Positions 6,758 to 15,360 of a DNA stretch of 49,314 nt are shown here, in pieces. The notes under the pieces were generated by a model, which did not search any database, had not been told where the DNA came from, and saw only the letters and a list, made by a program, of their open reading frames with translations. This stretch comes from JBBIWA01 sp037439425. GTDB taxonomy: Bacteria > Acidobacteriota > Blastocatellia > RBC074. How positions within the stretch are numbered: position 1 is the stretch's first letter; each line of letters begins with the position of its first letter. A program made the position numbers and the translations under genes. The stretch covers positions 1-49,314 of the forward strand of contig JBBIWA010000030.1 of assembly GCA_037439425.1 (NCBI GenBank), written 5' to 3'.

Positions 6758-9235
6758 ATGAAGAGAGAGAATAAGATCACTGCTTCATTAGCTTGTGTGC
6801 TGCTTGGTGTCGCAGCTCTGGCTCAATCAAGCGGTCCCGCTCCTTTGTCTTCTGCTGCACCATCGGCTGTGGGCATGTCAGCAGCGCAACTGGCCTACAT
6901 TGATGAAGCGGTCGAAGCGGAGATCGCCAAAAAACAATTGCCTGGTGCTGTTGTGCTGGTGGGACGGCAAGGCAAGATCGTATGGCGGCGGGCTTATGGC
7001 CATCGCGCTCTCGAACCTGTGCCTGAGCCGATGACTGTGGACACGATCTTTGATCTCGCTTCGTTGACGAAAGTAGTGGCGACGGCGACTTCAGTGATGA
7101 TCCTGGTCGAACGTGGGCAGGTGCGGTTGGGCGATCCGGTAGCCCGTTACATCCCGGAGTTTGCCGAGATGGGCAAACAGCGCATCACCGTAGAGCAACT
7201 GCTCACGCATCGTTCGGGTCTCGTTGCCGACAACCCGATTGAGGACTATCAAGAGGGGCCGGAGAAAGCGTGGGAGAAGATCTGGCAACTGGCGCCGCTA
7301 GCTGAAGCCGGCTCGCGCTTCATTTACTCCGATGTCAACTATCTTGTGCTTGGAGAACTGGTGCGGCGTGTGAGTGGCAGACCGCTTGATGAGTTTGCGG
7401 CGGAGAACATCTTCCGGCCGCTGGGGATGAAGGAAACTGCTTTCAAGCCCGATCCGAGCTTGCGCCCTCGCATTGCGCCGACCGAAAAACGTGGCACTCA
7501 AGCGGCCGTCCCAGGCGCGGGTGAAAAGAGCAGCGGCGGCGAAGAGCGTTGGATGCGCGGCGAGGTGCACGACCCGCGCGCTCATTTGATGGGCGGCGTG
7601 GCTGGACATGCGGGTTTGTTTTCGACCGCAGATGATCTGGCGATCTATTGCCAGATGATTCTGAACCGCGGCGAGTACGGGGGCGTGCGCGTGCTGAGTC
7701 CGATGGGGGTGGCCCGGATGACGGAGGGGCGCGCTTCTGGCGGCAACGCAATTGATGGCAATGTGCGAGGTTTAGGGTGGGACATGGCCACAGCTTTCTC
7801 GGCCAATCGCGGCGATCTCTTTCCGCTGGGCAGCTTCGGCCACACTGGCTTTACGGGCACTTCGATCTGGATTGATCCCGCAAGTCAAACTTTCGTTATT
7901 TTCTTGAGTAATCGTGTGCATCCGAGGCTTGATCCGAAACGGCCCGCCGATGTGACTTCGCTGCGCGGGCGCATCTCTTCAATCGTCGCAGCTTCGATCA
8001 TCGCGCCGCCTTTCAGCATTGATGGGGTGAGTGGGCGATGGGGTGAAGGAGTGAATCAACCGCTCACCCGTTCCTCCCTTCCGTCCTTCCCCCCTTCTCC
8101 CTCTCAGCAAACTGTGCTCAATGGTATTGACGTGTTGGTGCGCGATGGGTTCGCCTTGCTCAAAGGCCGGCGTGTCGGATTGATCACCAATCACACGGGG
8201 CGCGATCGCGATGGCCGCAGCACGATTGATCTGCTGCACCAGGCTCCGGGTGTGAAGCTGGTAGCACTCTTTTCCCCTGAACACGGCATTCGCGGAGTGA
8301 AAGATGAGCAGGTGGCCGATTCGGTAGACGAAAAGACGGGCTTGCCGATCTACAGCCTCTATAGCGAAACGCGCCGACCGAAGCCGGAGATGCTCAAAGG
8401 GATTGACACGCTGGTCTTTGATATTCAAGACATAGGCACGCGCTTCTACACCTACATCTCGACGATGGGGATGGCGCTGGAAGAGGCTGCGAAGCACAAG
8501 CTCAAATTCGTCGTGCTGGATCGCGTTAATCCAATCAATGGGGTTGAGGTTGAAGGCCCGCTGGCTGATGCGGACAAACTTTCCTTCACGGCTTACCATC
8601 AATTGCCGATTCGCCACGGGATGACAGTCGGTGAACTGGCTCAGCTTTTCAATGTTGAGCGCGGGATTAAGGCTGACTTGCATGTGGTCAAGGTTGAGAA
8701 TTGGAGACGTGAGCAGTGGTTTGATGAGACGGGTCTGGTCTGGACCGGTCCTTCACCCAATATGCGCAGCCTGACGGAAGCGACGCTCTATCCAGGCGTC
8801 GGCTTGCTAGAGGTGACCAACGTCTCGGTCGGGCGTGGCACCGACACGCCATTTGAAGTCGTCGGCGCACCGTGGATTGATGGGCGAAAGCTGGCCGCTG
8901 CGTTGAATAATGCGCGGCTTCCCGGCGTGCGTTTTGTGCCCATCAGGTTCACTCCGCGTGCGAGTGTGCACAAGGATGCCGACTGCGGCGGTATTAACAT
9001 CATTATCACTGATCGCGCGCAGTTCGAGCCGATCACGACAGGTTTAGAAATCGCTGCCCAGTTGCTGAAGCTTTATCCGAAGGAATTTGAAGCCAACAGA
9101 TTCAATCGGCTGCTGGTCAATCAAAAAGTCTTTAATGCTTTCAAGCAAGGATCCGAAGCGAAGGCGCTGCGTCAGGTCTGGGAGAGCCAGCTGACGGCCT
9201 TCCGCGCGATCCGGCGGAAATATCTGCTCTATTGA
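6758..9235 (+). CDS. Fusion: AmiE-like serine hydrolase (beta-lactamase fold) + DUF1343/NamZ-like exo-N-acetylmuramidase
   Basis: This 825-residue exported protein (signal peptide with core LACVLLGVAALA) has an AGGAGG site 11 bases upstream of the ATG. Residues about 40-415 are a beta-lactamase/PBP4*-fold hydrolase with S102-L-T-K105 (nucleophile motif), Y190-S-D and H362-T-G. Residues about 453-825 are a complete DUF1343 domain (GLITNHTGRD, FSPEHGIRG with E508, FDIQDIGTRFYTY, TGPSPNM). In Bacillus subtilis the DUF1343 protein NamZ (GH171) removes terminal MurNAc, and AmiE, a beta-lactamase-family protein of the same operon, cleaves the MurNAc-peptide bond. Here both would be one enzyme beside a NagZ-like protein, which suggests stepwise peptidoglycan breakdown. 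The linker (421-450) is low-complexity. Assignment of each activity is by family. Confidence 0.85.
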   Translation: MKRENKITASLACVLLGVAALAQSSGPAPLSSAAPSAVGMSAAQLAYIDEAVEAEIAKKQLPGAVVLVGRQGKIVWRRAYGHRALEPVPEPMTVDTIFDLASLTKVVATATSVMILVERGQVRLGDPVARYIPEFAEMGKQRITVEQLLTHRSGLVADNPIEDYQEGPEKAWEKIWQLAPLAEAGSRFIYSDVNYLVLGELVRRVSGRPLDEFAAENIFRPLGMKETAFKPDPSLRPRIAPTEKRGTQAAVPGAGEKSSGGEERWMRGEVHDPRAHLMGGVAGHAGLFSTADDLAIYCQMILNRGEYGGVRVLSPMGVARMTEGRASGGNAIDGNVRGLGWDMATAFSANRGDLFPLGSFGHTGFTGTSIWIDPASQTFVIFLSNRVHPRLDPKRPADVTSLRGRISSIVAASIIAPPFSIDGVSGRWGEGVNQPLTRSSLPSFPPSPSQQTVLNGIDVLVRDGFALLKGRRVGLITNHTGRDRDGRSTIDLLHQAPGVKLVALFSPEHGIRGVKDEQVADSVDEKTGLPIYSLYSETRRPKPEMLKGIDTLVFDIQDIGTRFYTYISTMGMALEEAAKHKLKFVVLDRVNPINGVEVEGPLADADKLSFTAYHQLPIRHGMTVGELAQLFNVERGIKADLHVVKVENWRREQWFDETGLVWTGPSPNMRSLTEATLYPGVGLLEVTNVSVGRGTDTPFEVVGAPWIDGRKLAAALNNARLPGVRFVPIRFTPRASVHKDADCGGINIIITDRAQFEPITTGLEIAAQLLKLYPKEFEANRFNRLLVNQKVFNAFKQGSEAKALRQVWESQLTAFRAIRRKYLLY

Positions 9236-9389
9236 ATTGACTAGTGTTTGCTCGCCCGATCAGGTAAGGTATGGGGCACCGGCTATCGAAAAAGCCTCGA
9301 CTGATGCTCTACCTTGCTTTTAGGTGATTGTGGCTGACTCTGGCGCGATTGCCCCGTGCGCGCCTGCACCCCCATCGTGGGCAACGCCT

Positions 9390-10685
9390 ATGAGACGTGC
9401 ACTGATGATCATCCTCGCCTATACGGTCTTGCTGCTAAGCGCCATTCTGCCAATGCAGCAGATTGCTGCTCCATCCCCGGGGCCAGTCCCGCTCCTTATC
9501 GCTCCGGCTTCGCCGAGCGAGGTGCGCGCCCTGTGGGTGGTGCGTAACACGCTTGCCTCGCCTGACTCAATTATCAAAATGGTCGAGCGAGCCAAGGCTA
9601 CAGGCTTTACTGATCTGGTGGTGCAGGTGCGCTGGCGCGGCGATGCCTATTACACCTCACGTTGGGAGCCGCGCGCCGAGTTGCTGGCGACGCAAAGGCC
9701 TGAGTTTGATCCTTTGGCGCTGGTGATTAAAGAAGCGCACGCTGCCGGGCTGAAGGTGCACGCCTGGATCAATACGTTCCTGGTGGCAAACATGGATGAG
9801 CTGCCGAAGGCGGCAGATCATGTGATCTTCAAGCATCCAGAATGGGTGATGGTGCCGCGTGCCATCGCGGCCGAGCTTTACCGTAGCAATCCGCAATCGC
9901 CGAATTATCTTGATCGCCTCCTCCAGTACGCGCGCGGCAATCGCACGGAACTGGAAGGTCTGTTTCTTTCACCAGCTCATCCGGGAGTCAAAGAGCTGAC
10001 TTATGCCATCTGGATGGATGTGCTCGAACGCTATGAGGTGGACGGATTGCACTTCGATTACGTGCGCTACCCGAACACACAATTTGACTACAGCCGCACG
10101 GCGCTGGAGCGATTCCGGGCAGAAGTGGAGAAAGCACTCAGCGAGGGGGAGCGCAAGACGCTGGCCAGTCTGGCCACCATCGATCCACTGGTTTACGCGA
10201 CGACCTTTCCTGAACGCTTCGCCCAATTTCAGCGCGATCAGGTGGGCGATCTCGTTGAGCGCATCTATCACGGCGTTAAAGCGCGCAAGCCAAACGCGCT
10301 GGTTTCGGCCGCTGTCTTCGCCAACGATGAAGACGGGTATCGGGCGCGATTTCAAGACTGGAAGCTGTGGCTGCGGCGCGGCATTCTCGATGTCGTCTGT
10401 CCAATGGCCTATACGCCTGATACAGAGACTTTCCGCCAGCAGATAGCCGTCGCCATTGGCCACGCTTCAGGCCGCCAGGTATGGGCTGGCATCGGCGCCT
10501 ATCGCCAGCCCGTTGAAGCTGCGCTGGAGAAGATCAGCACGGCCCGCCAACTGGGGGCGCAAGGATTTATTCTCTTCTCTTACGATTCTGCTATCCGGGT
10601 ATCAGAGCACAACCCGCAGGGTGACTACCTCGAACGGGTGCACGATGCTCTCAACACTGGATCACAAGCTGGGATGAAGCCATAA
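9390..10685 (+). CDS. Family 10 glycosylhydrolase-like protein (GHL10/DUF187), second paralogue
   Basis: From ATG 9390 this is 431 residues, starting with a textbook signal peptide (MRRALMIILAYTVLLLSAIL). An in-frame GTG at 9324 would add 22 residues ahead of it, so I prefer 9390, although neither start has a good ribosome binding site. Family motifs are EVRALWVVRNTLASPDSI, GFTDLVVQVRWRGDAYYTS, GLKVHAWINTFLV, YEVDGLHFDYVRYPN and LDVVCPMAYTPD, matching the barrel of the paralogue at 4940. It lacks that protein's Fn3-like tail. It is the last gene of the cell-wall cluster and ends about 160 bases before the first receptor gene. Confidence 0.87.
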   Translation: MRRALMIILAYTVLLLSAILPMQQIAAPSPGPVPLLIAPASPSEVRALWVVRNTLASPDSIIKMVERAKATGFTDLVVQVRWRGDAYYTSRWEPRAELLATQRPEFDPLALVIKEAHAAGLKVHAWINTFLVANMDELPKAADHVIFKHPEWVMVPRAIAAELYRSNPQSPNYLDRLLQYARGNRTELEGLFLSPAHPGVKELTYAIWMDVLERYEVDGLHFDYVRYPNTQFDYSRTALERFRAEVEKALSEGERKTLASLATIDPLVYATTFPERFAQFQRDQVGDLVERIYHGVKARKPNALVSAAVFANDEDGYRARFQDWKLWLRRGILDVVCPMAYTPDTETFRQQIAVAIGHASGRQVWAGIGAYRQPVEAALEKISTARQLGAQGFILFSYDSAIRVSEHNPQGDYLERVHDALNTGSQAGMKP

Positions 10686-10842
10686 AAGCAGTGGTTAGTA
10701 GTTTGTGAGCAGCCTTCAGTGCGAGCTTACTTCTCGACTGTTCTTGCTCTCTTTAGCCTTACCACGGCTTATCACATTTGTCTCAATCGCGGGGGCTACC
10801 TTCTGGTTGCTCCCCGAATTATCTAACCAATGGGAGGCTTCT

Positions 10843-13800
10843 ATGTTAGGTCAGCGTATAGCAACCGCTTGCTTGCTGCTCTTCGTGGCGTTTTGTTTAT
10901 CTGTCCCGCTCAAAGCTCAAACCGTCACGGGCACACTGAGTGGGACTGTTACTGACGCTGCGGGAGCAGTGATTCCCGGCGTGAAAGTGACCGCCAAAAA
11001 CACAGAGACTGGTCTGACGCGCACAATGACCACGAATGCCGAAGGCTATTACCTCATGGCGTTTCTGCCGCTGGGCAGCTATGAGGTGATGGCTGAGGCG
11101 CCAGGCTTTCAGAAGGTCATCAAGACCGGCGTCTTGATTGAGCTAAACAAAAACACCATCTCGAACTTCAAGCTTGAAGTCTCGACCGTGGGTGCTGAGG
11201 TTCAGGTCATAGGAGAGACTCCAGCGATCGAGACGACCACCGGAGAGATCAAACATTCGCTCGATTCACAGCGCATTGAAGATACGCCGCTGGCGGGGCG
11301 TAATTTCATCTCGCTGGTCGAACAGATTCCTGGCTTTCAGAACGCGCCGTGGATCGGCTCGTCGAACAATCCGACTAACTCGACCGGTTCTTATGCCGCC
11401 TTCAATGGGCAGGGCAGCCGTTCGGCTACCTTCCAGATTGACGGCGTCAATAACGACGACTCGTCCGAGAATCAGAACCGCCAGAATGTCAACATCAGCA
11501 CGATTAAAGAGTTTCAGGTGCTGACCAATGCCTACTCGGCTGAGTTTGGTCGCGCTGGTGGAGCGGTCATTCTGGTGCAGACCAAGTCGGGCACCAATCA
11601 ATTTCATGGTGATCTCTACGACTTCATCCAGAACGACATCTTCAACGCCAATGGGTTCTTCCGTAATCGCGCGGGCCGGGATCCGAACACCGGCCAGCCG
11701 CTGCAACCGCGGCAGACGGTGCGCCGCCATCAATACGGCTGGACTTTCGGTGGCCCCGTTCTGTTGCCACAGAAAGTCTTTGGGCCGTTGGGCTATGATG
11801 GTCGCGACCGGCTCTTCTTCTTCATCAGCGGCGAGCGGGTCTCGAACAAGACCAGCAGCACGGTTTCGCGCTTTATCTGGCTCCCCGGTGAAGAGCCGCG
11901 CGCTTGCGCTCCAGGCGAAGTGGCCAGGCCAGGTGGCCCATACTGTGTTGACCCGGCGACGCATCCCAACCTCCAGCGCGACCTCGCGTTTATGCGCAGC
12001 GTGATGGATCTGTGGAAGACGCCGGAGCTACAAGGCGCCGTGCCGAACGACCCGGTGGCCTGCGCTGATTTGATCGCCAGTGGCCGGCCCAATCGCTGTG
12101 TTACCAGAACAGTTCAGAACACTTTCCCGGACTCTGATTACAGCGGGCGGTTAGACTTCAAGGCGAGCAGCCGGGATAACATCACGCTCCGCTATCAATA
12201 CAGCCGGCAGATTCGCCGTTCAGGCCGGATCATCTTCGGCGACAACTTCGGGATCAATAACAACCGGCAGTACAATCTTGGCTTGACTGCGACGCACGTC
12301 TTCTCCAATCGCCAGGTAAGCGAGTTCCGTTACGGCTTCGGCAATCGCGCAACGTTGCAGGATGTGGCGGATGACAATGCGATCCCAACCATCCGCTTCG
12401 CCAGCACGCTGTGCAGCGCACCGCTCTGCGGCACGATCATCGGGACTTCGACTAACGTCCCGATCAATCGCCGCCAACATGATCATCAGCTCGTCTACAA
12501 CCACACGCTCTCGTTGAGCAGGCACACGCTGAAATTCGGTATTGATCAGCGCTTCCAGTTGCTCGACGATGTGACCGGTGATCGGGCGCGCGGTTTCTGG
12601 ACTTTCGGCACGCTTGACTCACTGGCTGCAATTAGAGCGAAGAGGGGCTTCACCGGCTGGGAGAATTTCCTGCTCGGATTCGTGACCGGCTATCAAAAAG
12701 GCTTTGGCAACCCCACGGCTGAAAACCGCTTTGGTGAGACCAACCTCTACTTCGAGGACAAATACTCAGTCCTGCGCAATTTCACTCTCCACCTCGGCGT
12801 GCGTTACGAGTACGTCCGCGCCCCGAAGGAGAAAGAGAACCGGTTCGAGTATGGCTTCGGCGACGACAAGGACAATGTCGAGCCGCGCTTCGGCTTCGCC
12901 TGGTCGCCTTCAGCCGAAAGCGGCTTGCTGCGCAGGTTGACTGGCAGCGAAGGGCAGTTTGTCATCCGCGGCGGCTATGGCATCTATCACAGCCGTCTGT
13001 TCCAGTCCATCTTCTCGCAGAATCAGCTCAGCATTCGCACGCAGCCGCCTAACGGATTCGCTTCGAATTTCAGCGGGTTGTGCCGGAATGAGATTTCCGA
13101 TCCATCTTGCGGATTTGTCTTCACGCCGGGTGTAGCCTCGCGCAGCACGGCCTTCACGGCAGGCGGCGTGCGTGACATCGGCGGGCGCTTGCTCTCCACC
13201 TTGCTGATTCCGGCCAAGAATCTGCAAATGCCTTACGTGCAGCAATGGAATCTGACGCTGGAGCGCCAGCTCCCTGGCCGGATGGCTTTGCAAGTGGGTT
13301 ATAACGGCAATCGTGGAATCGGGTTGCCTTTCTACGACAGCGCAAACGATGCGATCTTTCCCTTCACCTCACCTTCGGTGTTGGTGGATGTAGGTGGTGG
13401 CAACTTCAAGCCGGTGGTCTTTGACCGCGCCTGCACCGACTTCAGCGATCCGATCTGCGTGGTCAGGAATGCCGATGGAACGATCAACGTGAATGCCAGC
13501 GGCTCGTTGCGCAACTTCAGCGCGCTCAACAGCACCACGGCTACACTCGCGCAGAAAGGCATCGTGATCATAGATGGCGTCCCGCACGGCTATATCTCGA
13601 TTTCTCAGCCGCGCACGCAGGAGCGACGTCCAGACCCTAACTTCAGCCGCAATGTCAATCTGCAAAACTTCGGCTGGAGCTACTATCACGCGCTAGTAGT
13701 CAAGGCGACCAAGCGGCTCTCACATGGTCTCAGCTTCACTGCCGCCTATACCTTCAGCAAGGCGATTGATACTGGTTCGGAGGCGACCTTCACCGGGGTT

Positions 13801-14511
13801 GACACCAATGCGCCAGCAAGCAAGAAAGGTGGCGCAGCCGCTTCATTGCGCGGGCTGAGCGGCTTCCACGCCGCGCATCGCTTCACCTTCAGCTACTCTT
13901 ACCTGCTGCCGATCTTTCGCACTCAGCAGGGAGTGCTGGGGAAGATGTTTGGCGGGTGGAACATCACGGGAGTGACGACGCTGCAAAGCGGCAATCCCTT
14001 CACTGTCGTGGCGGGCTACGACATCAATGGTGATGGGCTGGGCGGTGATCGCCCGCGGGTTGCTGATCTGAGTGTGCTCGGCCGATCGGTGGACAACGGG
14101 CGGCAAATGCCAGGTGCTGGCGTTAACGACTCAATCTCGCAATGGCAACTGCCTGGGACGGCTTTCATCCCGGCACAAGCGAGTTCGATTTCAGCTGTTG
14201 ATCGCGTCTACCTGCCTGGCTCGGCCAACGAAGGGACTGTTGGGCGCAACACCTTCTTCACTCACGGGCTGAATTACACTGATCTGACAGCCTCCAAGGA
14301 GTTCAAGTTCCGCGAGGGTGTCAAACTGGTTCTGCGGATGGAGTTCTACAATGTCTTCAACCGCGTGACCTTCGGTGTGCCGGCGCGCACGATCCTGAGC
14401 GGCACACCGCTTGGGCGCATTACCAATCAACGCAATCCAGCTAACTATGTCAATGCTGGGCGCGATAATGGCTCGCGCATGGGGCAGTTGGCTTTGCGGC
14501 TTGTGTTCTGA
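10843..14511 (+). CDS. TonB-dependent receptor with carboxypeptidase-regulatory-like domain (Oar-like), copy 1
   Basis: A start at ATG 10843 is preferred over the upstream in-frame GTG at 10705: GGGAGG sits 5 bases before it and a signal peptide follows at once (core TACLLLFVAFCLSVPLKAQ). The protein has 1222 residues. First comes a CarboxypepD_reg-like beta domain (GTVTDAAGAVIPGVKVTAKN to about residue 110). The plug follows (TPLAGRNFISLVEQIPGF, FQIDGVNNDD, EFGRAGGAVILVQTKSGTN), then a long outer-membrane barrel ending in an aromatic residue (ALRLVF). It would import a large ligand across the outer membrane, powered by TonB. Placement just after the cell-wall enzymes makes muropeptide or glycan uptake plausible but unproven. 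Confidence 0.92.
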   Translation: MLGQRIATACLLLFVAFCLSVPLKAQTVTGTLSGTVTDAAGAVIPGVKVTAKNTETGLTRTMTTNAEGYYLMAFLPLGSYEVMAEAPGFQKVIKTGVLIELNKNTISNFKLEVSTVGAEVQVIGETPAIETTTGEIKHSLDSQRIEDTPLAGRNFISLVEQIPGFQNAPWIGSSNNPTNSTGSYAAFNGQGSRSATFQIDGVNNDDSSENQNRQNVNISTIKEFQVLTNAYSAEFGRAGGAVILVQTKSGTNQFHGDLYDFIQNDIFNANGFFRNRAGRDPNTGQPLQPRQTVRRHQYGWTFGGPVLLPQKVFGPLGYDGRDRLFFFISGERVSNKTSSTVSRFIWLPGEEPRACAPGEVARPGGPYCVDPATHPNLQRDLAFMRSVMDLWKTPELQGAVPNDPVACADLIASGRPNRCVTRTVQNTFPDSDYSGRLDFKASSRDNITLRYQYSRQIRRSGRIIFGDNFGINNNRQYNLGLTATHVFSNRQVSEFRYGFGNRATLQDVADDNAIPTIRFASTLCSAPLCGTIIGTSTNVPINRRQHDHQLVYNHTLSLSRHTLKFGIDQRFQLLDDVTGDRARGFWTFGTLDSLAAIRAKRGFTGWENFLLGFVTGYQKGFGNPTAENRFGETNLYFEDKYSVLRNFTLHLGVRYEYVRAPKEKENRFEYGFGDDKDNVEPRFGFAWSPSAESGLLRRLTGSEGQFVIRGGYGIYHSRLFQSIFSQNQLSIRTQPPNGFASNFSGLCRNEISDPSCGFVFTPGVASRSTAFTAGGVRDIGGRLLSTLLIPAKNLQMPYVQQWNLTLERQLPGRMALQVGYNGNRGIGLPFYDSANDAIFPFTSPSVLVDVGGGNFKPVVFDRACTDFSDPICVVRNADGTINVNASGSLRNFSALNSTTATLAQKGIVIIDGVPHGYISISQPRTQERRPDPNFSRNVNLQNFGWSYYHALVVKATKRLSHGLSFTAAYTFSKAIDTGSEATFTGVDTNAPASKKGGAAASLRGLSGFHAAHRFTFSYSYLLPIFRTQQGVLGKMFGGWNITGVTTLQSGNPFTVVAGYDINGDGLGGDRPRVADLSVLGRSVDNGRQMPGAGVNDSISQWQLPGTAFIPAQASSISAVDRVYLPGSANEGTVGRNTFFTHGLNYTDLTASKEFKFREGVKLVLRMEFYNVFNRVTFGVPARTILSGTPLGRITNQRNPANYVNAGRDNGSRMGQLALRLVF

Positions 14512-14530
14512 AGAGGGGGTGAAGACGAAA

Positions 14531-14590
14531 GAGGCGGGAGCGCCGCCGACCCAGCGATGGTCAGAGGTGCGCCGGCGGCGCTCCCGCCTC
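14531..14590 (+). repeat. Perfect 18-bp inverted repeat after receptor 1
   Basis: GAGGCGGGAGCGCCGCCG (14531-14548) and its exact reverse complement (14573-14590) are separated by 24 bases. It lies 20 bases after the receptor stop codon. No run of T follows, so it is not a classic intrinsic terminator, though it may protect or end the receptor mRNA. It may also be a member of a GC-rich repeat family. Confidence 0.7.
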
Positions 14591-14665
14591 TCCTTTGAGC
14601 CTCGTGAGTGTGTTTACCGAGGAGATAGTGTACAATCGTAGGGCAAGCCGGCAGAAGGAGACCCT

Positions 14666-15112
14666 ATGAGCGAAGATCGCACCGAGCCGCTGAATCCTAA
14701 TGGTCAACTTAGTCAACTGGTCGCGGCTGTTCGAGGATTGCAAGCGGAGATCACAGAACTGAAAGAGAAGGTCGAGACTCGTCTCTATGACACACGCCCT
14801 ATTTGGGAGCGAGCACTGGCAGAATTGTCAGAATTGCGAGAGGGGCAAGGCCAGATTCGCGCGCAGGTGGATGAGCTTCGCGTGCGGGTGGATGAACTAC
14901 GCACGCAGGTGGATGAACTTCGCGCCCAGTTGGGGGAACTGAGAGATGATTTTAACCACTTCCGCGCTGAGACCAACAGGAATCTGAGGCAAATTAACCG
15001 CCAGCTCGAGGTGCTCGGTTATGAATTTGCGGTGAAGTTGCGAGCCGAGAACCGCGAACTGGAAGATCGAGTCATCGCGCTGGAACAAAAACTCGAATCG
15101 CCATCTGCCTGA
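14666..15112 (+). CDS. Small coiled-coil protein, family copy A
   Basis: This 148-residue, charged, soluble protein has no signal or membrane segment and is preceded by AAGGAG. It is predicted almost wholly coiled coil. From residue 68 there are four consecutive heptads VDELRVR, VDELRTQ, VDELRAQ and LGELRDD, encoded by a 21-nt tandem repeat (14867-14950). The flanks (LREKVE.RLYDTRPIWERxLAELxxLRE and an end like DRVxxLE.xPSA) are shared with the protein at 16809-17138 and with the broken gene at 26132-26420. A TACAAT box lies at 14631-14636, and a similar one precedes the second copy. Function unknown; it is not a recognised domain family to me. Confidence 0.8.
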   Translation: MSEDRTEPLNPNGQLSQLVAAVRGLQAEITELKEKVETRLYDTRPIWERALAELSELREGQGQIRAQVDELRVRVDELRTQVDELRAQLGELRDDFNHFRAETNRNLRQINRQLEVLGYEFAVKLRAENRELEDRVIALEQKLESPSA

Positions 15113-15271
15113 TCCACTACCTAACCGCATCAGTGCCAGCTTTGCTGAACGCAGCCTTGGACAGATTGGTTCTCTGCATCAGGATCGCGGCAACCCACTA
15201 CAGGTGCATCTGATGAGTCTTGAAACAGCAAAAATTGACCACACAGTTCACGGAGAGGCTTCAGATCACAG

Positions 15272-15360
15272 CCTGGGTACGCACGCCTCTAGCGTGCCAG
15301 CTCTGTGTGCCACGCCCTGTTTAGGCAAAGACAAGCACGCCGGAGGCGCGCCTACCCAGG
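15272..15360. repeat. REPIN-like element: two REP arms in inverted orientation
   Basis: The left arm 15272-15297 (starting CCTGGGTACGCACGCCTC) and right arm 15335-15360 (ending GCGCGCCTACCCAGG) are inverted copies of each other over 26 bp with four mismatches. Each arm is itself partly palindromic. The element ends exactly where homology to a GWxTD-domain protein begins, suggesting that it replaced the 5' part of that gene. Related sequence occurs at 6536-6651, 40355-40380 (degenerate) and 43053-43334. The stretch 15113-15271 before it shows nothing recognisable. Confidence 0.75.

Noticed and set aside
7298..8683. Several long minus-strand open frames within the AmiE-NamZ fusion gene
   Set aside because: They are antisense frames over conserved plus-strand domains, as are similar frames opposite most large genes in this GC-rich sequence.
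10705..10842. Upstream GTG start for receptor 1
   Set aside because: It would place 46 residues, including a hydrophobic segment, before the real signal peptide; ATG 10843 has a perfect GGGAGG site.
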